5,071 bases of DNA from an uncultured Treponema sp. (GTDB lineage Bacteria; Spirochaetota; Spirochaetia; Treponematales; Treponemataceae). Position 1 is the stretch's first letter; each line of letters begins with the position of its first letter. Position numbers and translations under genes: made by a program. Below the pieces are notes generated by a model. That model ran no database searches. It was not told where the DNA came from and saw nothing but the letters and a program-made list of their open reading frames with translations. The stretch covers positions 1-5,071 of the forward strand of contig CALELJ010000210.1 of assembly GCA_937902445.1 (NCBI GenBank), given 5' to 3'. Below are positions 1-5,071 of the stretch, piece by piece.

Positions 1-157
1 CGGTATTAACGGCTCGTCCAATCATATATACAGCCATTATAATCATCATTCCAACTAACAGTCGTCTTGCTTCATCTGATAGCTTTACAAAATCCAGAAC
101 AAATGGCGTTACAATGAACATTATTATACAGGAAATAAAACCGCTAAACTTTTTTCC
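1..157 (-). pseudogene. Truncated MATE-family efflux transporter fragment
   Basis: Reading the minus strand from 157 down to the window edge gives 52 open codons. They encode a GKKFS start, a hydrophobic helix, then TPFVLDFVKLSDEARR, a second hydrophobic helix rich in Met and Ile, and GRAVNT. This order (KKFS, membrane helix, PFVL..F.LS.EA, helix, R..NT) is what I know from the second half of MATE multidrug/Na+ antiporters, roughly residues 300-370 of a ~450-residue protein. The frame is closed by a TGA at 158-160 just before the fragment, and none of the ~300 residues that should precede it are found; the next 60 bases are the leader of the divergent gene. A run of six A's (minus strand, about 151-156) next to the loss could also be a frameshift site, since one extra base would join GEE to KKFS. 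An ATG at 119-121 could open a short product, but it would start inside a helix. The 3' continuation lies outside the window. Family recognised by eye, not by search. Confidence 0.68.
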
Positions 158-210
158 TCACCTTCCGAAAAACAAATGAAGACAATTATTTTTGTCAAAG
201 TCAGAAATTT

Positions 211-216
211 AAGGGG
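211..216 (+). promoter_or_regulatory. Ribosome binding site of the small exported protein gene
   Basis: AAGGGG lies 7 bases before the ATG at 224 and fits a Shine-Dalgarno site. It supports this start, which also gives a well-formed signal peptide. I could not find a convincing -35/-10 pair for this gene between the MATE fragment and the start. Confidence 0.6.
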
Positions 217-223
217 ATTTTAG

Positions 224-730
224 ATGAGTATCAGAAGGATTCTGATGATTTGTGTATTTTCTTGCTGTGCCTTAGCGGCCAACGCTGCTTCTGTTGCATT
301 TCAGATTGCCCAGCACGAGGATTCAAAATCAGACGTTAGATCTTCATGCTATCAGATAGAAGGTGGACTCTTTGATTTTTTCTTTGACAAAGGAACAATT
401 GTTTCAAACTCACCTGTATTTGTTTCCAATGACAAGACTGAACAGGATGTCGTGTTCAACGAGTCGATGATGGAGGCAGCTCAGGGTGGAGTAAAGTATT
501 TCATTGAAATCCTTTGTGAATTCGATGTTACGGAATCGACAAATCCAGATGCGGCCTTGCTTGAAAACATCAAGGCTGTGACGTGGAAAGTTGTCGATCT
601 GAAAACAGATAAGGTATTGGGTTCCGGCAAAAAGGTTCCTCCATCTGCAAAGCTTTATAAAAAAGCTGAAAAAGGTGTAAGGGATTTTTCTCACGGAATT
701 GCAACTGATATTTACAAATTCATTCGGTAG
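224..730 (+). CDS. Small exported protein of unknown function, possibly CsgG/LpoB/TolB-N-like fold
   Basis: A 168-residue protein I do not recognise by name. Residues 1-22 form a signal peptide: a basic MSIRR start, a hydrophobic core with two Cys (14, 15), and an ANA (19-21) cleavage site. A spirochaetal lipobox VFSC ending at Cys14 is an alternative, but the hydrophobic stretch before it is short. The mature part reads as alternating strand and helix: strand SVAFQIAQ (23-30), helix ending in LFDFFFDKG (49-57), strand TIVSNSPVFV (58-67), helix from FNESMMEAAQGG (78-89) running into strand YFIEILCEFDV (92-102), strand pair VTWKVVDLKTDKVLGSG (119-135), and a last amphipathic helix (147-167). 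This order resembles the CsgG/LpoB/TolB N-terminal fold (gene-level inference only). It is followed after 10 bp by the SPOR protein gene on the same strand, so the two are probably co-transcribed and end at the terminator at 2051. It likely acts in the periplasm or at the outer membrane. Expression is certain only to the extent that the signal, start site and spacing are good. Confidence 0.85.
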   Translation: MSIRRILMICVFSCCALAANAASVAFQIAQHEDSKSDVRSSCYQIEGGLFDFFFDKGTIVSNSPVFVSNDKTEQDVVFNESMMEAAQGGVKYFIEILCEFDVTESTNPDAALLENIKAVTWKVVDLKTDKVLGSGKKVPPSAKLYKKAEKGVRDFSHGIATDIYKFIR

Positions 731-732
731 GT

Positions 733-737
733 AGGGG
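733..737 (+). promoter_or_regulatory. Ribosome binding site of the SPOR-domain gene
   Basis: AGGGG is placed only 3 bases before the ATG at 741, unusually close; the overlapping AGGTAG at 729-734 has a more usual 6-base gap but a poorer match. The purine run straddles the stop codon of the upstream gene (728-730), which suggests translational linkage between the two genes. Confidence 0.45.
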
Positions 738-740
738 CGC

Positions 741-2027
741 ATGAAAAAGCTATTTTCTGGATTATTGGTATTTTTGCTTGCTGTAACAATGTTTGCAGAT
801 TCAAAGGACGTTGTTGACGGCGTAATTGAAGTTGCGGACGAAGGAAAATTTCCTGCAGGTCATTTTGGACAGGCTGCCGGCTATCTTCCTGGTGACAGCA
901 TTTTTGTTTCAAATCCTGCCACAGGCGTGACACTCCAGTTCCTTAACCTTGGAACTCTTGATTCCGCAGAAGGTGTCGCAGTCCTTCTCTCAAAGGAATC
1001 AGCAAAGACATTGGGTCTTGATCAGGATAAAAATGTACGCTGCAAGCTGAACATGCGTTACGGAAGTTTTGATGAATCTGTTGTTGGTCAGGCTGTCATC
1101 GATGAAAATGATGCTGTAAAACTTGCAAAGGCCGATGTTAAAGTTCCGGCTGAAGAAAAAACTGCTGAACCTGTGGCAGTCGAGGAAATCCCTGCTGAGG
1201 TTGTGGAGGCTGTTGAAGACGCACCTGTTGCTGGAGTTCCATTGATTGAAGAAGAAATCGCAGAGGAAGTTGCCGAAGAATCTCCTGCTGAAACTGAGGA
1301 ACCTGTTGCTGTTGCGGTTGAATCTGAAGAAGAAATCGTAGAAGAATATGAAGTCGATGACGAGGATTTCGCCGGAACAAAGAAAGCTGTCGAAGCTCCA
1401 TCTCCTGCTGAAATTGCGGAAGTTGAGGAAGCTGTGGCTGCTGAAGTTGTAGAAGAGGCTGTGGCAGAAGAAATCGTCGTGGAAGAAGTTCCGGCTGAAG
1501 AAAAGACAGTTCCTGTTGTTGAAGAATCTGTTCTTGCTGATACAAGATCAGTTGAAGAAGAAGTTGTTGCAGAAGAAGTTGTTGCGGAAGATGAAGAATA
1601 TGCACCAATCGTGCTTGTTCCAACTGAAAAGGTAGTTCCGGAAACAGCTGAGACTGTTGTAGTTGAATCGGCAATGTCTTCAAGAGAAGAAACAGTTGTT
1701 CCAGTTGAAGAAAAACCTGTTGAGACAAAGGTTGAGGTTGCTGAAACAAGAACTGCATCTCCTAAAACATCCTTTGAAAAATACGTTGTAGAATCTGAAA
1801 ACCTTCTTCCTAAGAACAGCTGGTATGTTCAGATTGCAAGCTACGGAAACGTTGAGAATATCGAAAAGACAGTGAACAAGTATTCAAAATATCCGTTGAA
1901 TCTTGTTCCTAACGGAAAGGGCGCATACAGAGTCATCATTGGACCACTCAATGAAGATGAATACGCTTCCGTCCTCAAGAAGTTCAAGACATTTGGATTC
2001 AAGGACGCATTCCTTAGAAAGAAATAA
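741..2027 (+). CDS. Exported RlpA-like/SPOR-domain protein with long acidic linker
   Basis: A 428-residue protein in three parts. Residues 1-19 are a signal peptide (MKKLF, hydrophobic core, cleavage after MFA). Residues about 27-105 resemble the double-psi beta-barrel of RlpA: AAGYLPGDSIFVSNPATG then VAVLLSKESAKTLGL match the RlpA pattern of LP.GT.V.V.N..NG followed by DLS..AA..LG. Residues about 134-342 are a low-complexity linker of Glu, Val, Ala and Pro with repeated PAEEKT, SPAE and EVVAE words, probably extended and negatively charged. Residues 359-428 are a SPOR domain (WYVQIASYGN at 361-370, GAYRVIIGPL at 394-403, ending FGFKDAFLRKK); SPOR domains bind glycan strands lacking stem peptides, often at division sites. 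RlpA itself is a septal lytic transglycosylase, but the catalytic His and Asp appear replaced here (Ala46 and Gly71 in my by-eye alignment), so I infer binding rather than cleavage. Second gene of a two-gene unit closed by the terminator at 2051. SPOR call is firm; barrel call moderate. The gene name rlpA is not used because activity is doubtful. Confidence 0.9.
   Translation: MKKLFSGLLVFLLAVTMFADSKDVVDGVIEVADEGKFPAGHFGQAAGYLPGDSIFVSNPATGVTLQFLNLGTLDSAEGVAVLLSKESAKTLGLDQDKNVRCKLNMRYGSFDESVVGQAVIDENDAVKLAKADVKVPAEEKTAEPVAVEEIPAEVVEAVEDAPVAGVPLIEEEIAEEVAEESPAETEEPVAVAVESEEEIVEEYEVDDEDFAGTKKAVEAPSPAEIAEVEEAVAAEVVEEAVAEEIVVEEVPAEEKTVPVVEESVLADTRSVEEEVVAEEVVAEDEEYAPIVLVPTEKVVPETAETVVVESAMSSREETVVPVEEKPVETKVEVAETRTASPKTSFEKYVVESENLLPKNSWYVQIASYGNVENIEKTVNKYSKYPLNLVPNGKGAYRVIIGPLNEDEYASVLKKFKTFGFKDAFLRKK
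1560..1589 (+). repeat. Two tandem 15-base units in the linker
   Basis: Positions 1560-1574 and 1575-1589 are the same 15-mer with one third-position difference (A versus G). Both encode EVVAE (residues 274-283). It is the cleanest DNA-level repeat in a linker built from related short words, and a likely site of length change by slippage. Confidence 0.75.
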
Positions 2028-2050
2028 TCTGTAAAAGTCATAGAAATCAG

Positions 2051-2100
2051 AAAGGGACTTTTGTACTGGAGAAGTGCAGAAGTCCTTTTTTTTTATTTTT
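2051..2100 (+). terminator. Strong Rho-independent terminator after the SPOR gene
   Basis: The arms 2051-2067 and 2073-2089 pair over 17 base pairs, three of them G.U wobbles, around a 5-base GGAGA loop (2068-2072). The 3' arm runs into nine T's (2086-2094), then one A and five more T's. It starts 24 bases past the stop codon at 2027, and so ends the two-gene unit and insulates the next one. Confidence 0.92.
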
Positions 2101-2153
2101 TCTCCTCTAAAGCCGCACTTTTTTTTCTGTGTTCGATTATTAAATCTATAGGG

Positions 2154-2165
2154 GGTTTTAAAACC
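2154..2165. promoter_or_regulatory. Perfect 12-base palindrome in the leader of the second unit
   Basis: GGTTTTAAAACC is a perfect palindrome, extendable by two G.T pairs and one G-C pair to 2151-2168. It lies between the terminator and the ribosome binding site of the next gene. It could be an operator, or chance in AT-rich sequence: a TTTTAAAA core makes a poor RNA hairpin, so a protein-binding site is the likelier reading if it is functional. I do not see a clear sigma-70 promoter next to it. Confidence 0.35.
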
Positions 2166-2172
2166 TTCCTGT

Positions 2173-2178
2173 GGAGGA
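2173..2178 (+). promoter_or_regulatory. Ribosome binding site that fixes the GTG start
   Basis: GGAGGA ends 9 bases before the GTG at 2188. The reading frame upstream of that GTG has no other start codon before the in-frame TAG at 2149-2151, and the next in-frame ATG (residue 28) would remove the signal peptide. The GTG is therefore the start. Confidence 0.8.
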
Positions 2179-2187
2179 ATAATCTCT

Positions 2188-3576
2188 GTGAACAAAAAAA
2201 TAATTTCATCTGTCATCGGTGTTTTCCTTGGATATCTTGCATTCTGCCAGCCGCTTTTGCCTGAAGGAATGTTTTCAAAAATCACAGGAGTCAAAAACGT
2301 CAACGGAAACGGAAGAACCTGTTTTACCCTTGTCTCTGGAATTGACCGTGATGGAATCAGGCAAAACTGTCTTGTTAAATCCAATGGCACCGGCACTGAG
2401 ACAATCTGTCTTGAGGAAGAATTTGACCTTGGTAATGATGAAATTGCTGGTGTCGATTCATATGAAAAGTATGGGAATTCCATTTTTGTTCTGAAAACAC
2501 CTGGCAATTATTTTTATCTTCTTTTGTGCAATCCTATGGGGCCTCTGGTCCTTAAAAAAATAAAAGGTGAAACTGAAGGTCCTGTTGATTCAATTAATAT
2601 CTCGATTTTTCCTTCCAATGAAATTCTTGCAACTTATTTTTCAGCCGGAACAATTTACACTGCATTGCTTTCCATTCCTGATGGTCTTGAAACAATTGAT
2701 GGAGCAAAAATGGATCTTGGCTCCTTTATTTCCATGAGTTGCAGAACCGCTGATGAAGCAAACTATGTTCTCCTGCGGACAAAAAAAGATGGTGCCGTCG
2801 TTGATCAGCTTCTTGCCTGTGCAAAGGGCGGTATCAGGAAACTTTTTCAACAGGAGTCCGCTGACATAGTTCCTGTGGGATTTATTGATGGAACTGAACC
2901 AGGAGTTTTTTATTTTTACTTGAGAAACTGGATTTATTCCTGCAACGGAAATCAGGTTTTTAAAGAAGTCGAAATTTTTCATGACGGCATGGTTGATTCC
3001 ATTCGTTCCGTAAAGAACTGCGGAGAAATTCTGTTTATCGTAAAGGAAATTATACAGAACGAAGGAGAAAAAATTTTTCTTTATGACCGGCAGAATCTTC
3101 TTTATGAATCCGGACTTGTTGGTGCGGTCAAAATTGCCGGAGACAAGGATAAAAACTATTTCTGCTTTGGTTTGAATGGATGCATTGAACAATATGAATT
3201 GATTCCAGGTTCCGACAGAATGAATCATGTAAGGGCCTATGCCGGCTATGAATTATGCGGTACTTCAAATTCCATGGTGCCTTATCTGCTTGTAAAAAAG
3301 ATTAGCGATCATTCGACTAAGATTGTTGATGTTTCGTTTAACTCCATCCTTGAAATTCCTGATGGAGTCACTGGTTTTCTTGGCATCCATGCTGTGGGAA
3401 AAACATTTGCTGTAGATGACAGGAAAAATCTCTATCTGTACGACGGTGAAAAATGGAATGTCCATGGTGCCGGTTCCCTGAAATCTTTTACAGAAACAGT
3501 CAATGGCGTCAAATTCGTTTCATTTATTGAAAATGGCGATTTGAAAGTAGTTTCCATGGAGAAAAAATATGAATAA
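2188..3576 (+). CDS. Exported beta-rich hypothetical protein, probable beta-propeller-like
   Basis: A 462-residue protein with no family I can name. Residues 1-20 form a signal peptide (basic VNKKI, hydrophobic core, ending LAFC-QP). Cys20 could be a loose spirochaetal lipobox, but Phe just before the Cys is unusual, so cleavage by signal peptidase I is as likely. The mature part is almost all short hydrophobic strands separated by Gly/Asp/Asn turns: about 96-116, 145-163, 191-211, 238-254, 279-306, 322-338, 364-382 and 405-424. The last carries NLYLYDGEKWNVHGAG, a blade-like ending seen in many beta-propeller proteins. The spacing and number (about eight) suggest a propeller, which is inference. 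There are 12 Cys in the full length, high for an exported protein. The GTG start is set by GGAGGA at 2173. Its last 8 bases overlap the start of the next gene, so the two products are probably made together and may act together at the cell surface or in the periplasm. Confidence 0.88.
   Translation: MNKKIISSVIGVFLGYLAFCQPLLPEGMFSKITGVKNVNGNGRTCFTLVSGIDRDGIRQNCLVKSNGTGTETICLEEEFDLGNDEIAGVDSYEKYGNSIFVLKTPGNYFYLLLCNPMGPLVLKKIKGETEGPVDSINISIFPSNEILATYFSAGTIYTALLSIPDGLETIDGAKMDLGSFISMSCRTADEANYVLLRTKKDGAVVDQLLACAKGGIRKLFQQESADIVPVGFIDGTEPGVFYFYLRNWIYSCNGNQVFKEVEIFHDGMVDSIRSVKNCGEILFIVKEIIQNEGEKIFLYDRQNLLYESGLVGAVKIAGDKDKNYFCFGLNGCIEQYELIPGSDRMNHVRAYAGYELCGTSNSMVPYLLVKKISDHSTKIVDVSFNSILEIPDGVTGFLGIHAVGKTFAVDDRKNLYLYDGEKWNVHGAGSLKSFTETVNGVKFVSFIENGDLKVVSMEKKYE
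3558..3561 (+). promoter_or_regulatory. Ribosome binding site inside the preceding gene
   Basis: GGAG lies 7 bases before the ATG at 3569, within the last codons of the upstream gene. It supports the overlapping start and translational coupling. Confidence 0.7.
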
Positions 3577-5071
3577 GAAAATTTTTATTGCCCTGATGAT
3601 GACTTTCGTTTCATTCAAGCTTTACTCCTACAATTTTGAAGAATATACCTCTTACGGCAATGATTATATTCTTTCAATTTCTGTTTTTGATGATAAGGTT
3701 GTGAGAAGGGATAATATTTTTTGGACAAAAACAGAAAAACCCAATATTTCCACGAATGCAAAATTCCGCGATTCGATTCTTACTTATGAGAATTCCAAAC
3801 CGATGCTCGTTGTAAATGAATCCGGACTTCCCCTATGGAAATGTTCAGTCGAGGTTACGTTAAGTGACCACACAAAGGAAACTATCACTGAGTTTGCCTG
3901 TGTCATGCGGGATAACTGCGTTCCAGCTCCCATTTTATACTGTGACGGTGTTGAAAGGCGCTACACAAGGGATACCATATTTTCTGACAAGGCTGTCTCA
4001 ATGGAATGTGTTTTTCCTGATGAAGATTGCTGCATACAGGATGCAGAAGGTTCCGGCTATAAAGTCCAGTCCGTTACAGTGGATGGAAAGAAACATAAAT
4101 TTCCGGTTAAAAGAAAAAACAACAGCTATTCATTTACAGTTGAAGAAGAGGGTATGCATACCATCGAACTTGAATGTGAGGATCTCATGGGGAATGACTA
4201 TTACTCAAGGTATTCCCTTTGCATCGATATGTCACCTCCTGTTTTCAATTCGATAGAAATAAGCACCGTTAATGAATGGACCAGAGAAGATGTTATAGCA
4301 AAGATTGATGTTTCCGATGCTCTGTCGGGAATTGATAAATATAAGGGAGGGTACAGACTCCAGGGAAATGAGGAATTTTCATGGTTCTGGATGGAAAACA
4401 GGAGTCTTAGTTTCAACACTGATGGCATTTCTTACCTTCAGTTCAAGGCTGTTGATAATGTTGGCAATGAAATCATTACTGAGCCTGTAAAAATCATGAT
4501 TGATAAATCTTTTCCTGAAATTGTTATTCCGAATAAAACTGATAACAGGCATACCTCAAAAAATTACATTGAGGCTTTTGGGGAGGATAAGAATTCCGGA
4601 ATAGATGCCAGCTCATGGGAATATGTGCTGGACCATGAAAGTCCGAGGAAAGGAAAATATATAGGGAATCTTTCTGAAGGGGAACATTATGTCCAGTTCA
4701 GTGTAAGTGACAACGTGGGCTTAACCTGCGTCCATTCATATAGTTTCACATGTGACTTCACAAATCCAGAAATTAAATTCAAGGATCTGATTACAAAGAG
4801 CAATATAATTGAACCTGAAATAACTGATCTTAACCTTGATGCGTCCACCGTAAAATGGAGCCTTGACAGAAAAACATGGACCCTTTCTCCTTATGCTGAA
4901 CTCCCGGAAGGCAGGCATTGCATATCTTTTTACGCAGAAGATTATGCCGGAAACAATACGACAAAGACGGAAAACATAATAATCGATCATACGCCACCAG
5001 TAGTGTGCTTTAAAATCGATGAATATGTTAATTCAAGAAACCTTCAGCTGAATGAATTTTCCTGTACGGAT
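3569..5071 (+). CDS. Large exported protein with Ig-like/OmpL47-like repeats, 3' end beyond the window
   Basis: The frame is open for 501 codons, exactly to the last base, so the gene continues to the right. Residues 1-20 are a signal peptide (MNKKIFIALMMTF..., ending near LYS-YN) with no Cys for lipidation. Residues about 21-200 are a beta-rich head with seven Cys. From about 180 on, the chain repeats: a D..G motif (D205, D296, D381, D458; three of the four continue as GN) followed 14-15 residues later by an [IC]D.[TS].P boundary (219, 311, 395, 472; the second is IDKSFP). Each unit also has a central segment with Trp and Glu-Gly-x-His before the D..G motif (SEGEHYVQF, PEGRHCISF). This matches what I know of OmpL47-type/bacterial Ig-like domains, where units end in EG.H...Y.A.DNAGN and start DTTPP. 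It is probably an outer-membrane or surface adhesin-like or structural protein. The 8-bp overlap with the upstream gene implies coupled translation. The homology call is by motif only; the function is not known. Confidence 0.9.
   Translation, partial: MNKKIFIALMMTFVSFKLYSYNFEEYTSYGNDYILSISVFDDKVVRRDNIFWTKTEKPNISTNAKFRDSILTYENSKPMLVVNESGLPLWKCSVEVTLSDHTKETITEFACVMRDNCVPAPILYCDGVERRYTRDTIFSDKAVSMECVFPDEDCCIQDAEGSGYKVQSVTVDGKKHKFPVKRKNNSYSFTVEEEGMHTIELECEDLMGNDYYSRYSLCIDMSPPVFNSIEISTVNEWTREDVIAKIDVSDALSGIDKYKGGYRLQGNEEFSWFWMENRSLSFNTDGISYLQFKAVDNVGNEIITEPVKIMIDKSFPEIVIPNKTDNRHTSKNYIEAFGEDKNSGIDASSWEYVLDHESPRKGKYIGNLSEGEHYVQFSVSDNVGLTCVHSYSFTCDFTNPEIKFKDLITKSNIIEPEITDLNLDASTVKWSLDRKTWTLSPYAELPEGRHCISFYAEDYAGNNTTKTENIIIDHTPPVVCFKIDEYVNSRNLQLNEFSCTD
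4223..4981 (+). repeat. Three degenerate protein-level repeat units
   Basis: Units start at 4223, 4499 and 4751 (a fourth begins at 4982 and is cut by the window end), giving lengths of 92, 84 and 77 residues. They are similar at protein level only: no long DNA identity is visible, so they are old and diverged. Unit lengths shorten toward the right in this window. The units are Ig-like/OmpL47-like domains of the large exported protein. Confidence 0.7.

Noticed and set aside
181..196. Short inverted repeat GACAA-6-TTGTC before the first gene
   Set aside because: Only 5-bp arms in AT-rich sequence; too weak to call an operator or hairpin.
193..198. Minus-strand TTGACA that could be a -35 box facing the MATE fragment
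   Set aside because: No acceptable -10 is found about 17 bases downstream, and the gene it would serve has lost its 5' end.
1138..1758. Long minus-strand open frame of 206 codons rich in Gln and Leu
   Set aside because: It is the mirror of the GAA/GTT-rich linker codons (reverse complements TTC/AAC shifted in frame), has no signal or domain, and no ribosome site fits; a by-product of low complexity.
2061..2264. Short plus-strand frame of 67 codons starting in the terminator
   Set aside because: Its start lies in the terminator stem and it overlaps the next gene in another frame; its Phe-rich content comes from the T tracts.
1884..2507. Minus-strand open frame of 207 codons across the terminator
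   Set aside because: It would cross a strong terminator and the starts of a well-supported plus-strand gene; no recognisable protein features.
2641..3228. Minus-strand open frame of 195 codons
   Set aside because: Lies wholly within the supported 462-residue plus-strand gene and has no family features.
3864..4256. Plus-strand open frame of 130 codons
   Set aside because: It sits inside the large repeat-protein gene in another frame; the larger frame has signal peptide, ribosome site and repeats.

Overview
The window looks like a piece of a spirochaete chromosome, most likely Treponema or a close relative. This is an inference from the AT-rich, Gly/Lys/Phe-rich coding style, the run of exported proteins with short treponeme-like signal peptides, a MATE fragment of the type common in Treponema, and a C-terminal protein with OmpL47-like repeats, a family best known from Leptospira. 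No rRNA, tRNA, CRISPR array, insertion sequence or phage gene is visible.

Layout. At the left edge (1-157, minus strand) is a fragment of a MATE-family efflux transporter. It covers only part of the C-terminal half, runs off the window on its 3' side, and has lost everything upstream, so it reads as a decayed or truncated gene. Two plus-strand genes follow, only 10 bp apart: a small exported protein of unknown function (224-730), possibly with a CsgG/LpoB/TolB-N-like alpha-beta fold, and a three-part exported protein (741-2027). The latter has a degenerate RlpA-like double-psi barrel, a long Glu/Val/Ala/Pro-rich linker and a C-terminal SPOR domain that should bind denuded peptidoglycan. A strong intrinsic terminator (2051-2100) closes this pair.

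A second plus-strand unit starts after the terminator. It has a GTG-started exported beta-rich protein of 462 residues (2188-3576), probably a propeller-like fold, overlapped by 8 bp by a large exported protein (from 3569, open to the window end, at least 501 residues). That protein contains periodic Ig-like/OmpL47-like repeats marked by two spaced sequence signatures. The 8-bp overlap implies coupled translation.

Taken together, all four intact genes encode exported envelope proteins. The first pair points to periplasm and peptidoglycan. The second pair looks like an extracytoplasmic or surface module of a beta-rich partner and a repeat protein. No enzyme with a recognisable intact active site is present, and I see no proof of a new defence or mobile system. 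The best leads are the catalytically stripped RlpA-SPOR protein, the coupled propeller/repeat pair, and the MATE remnant.
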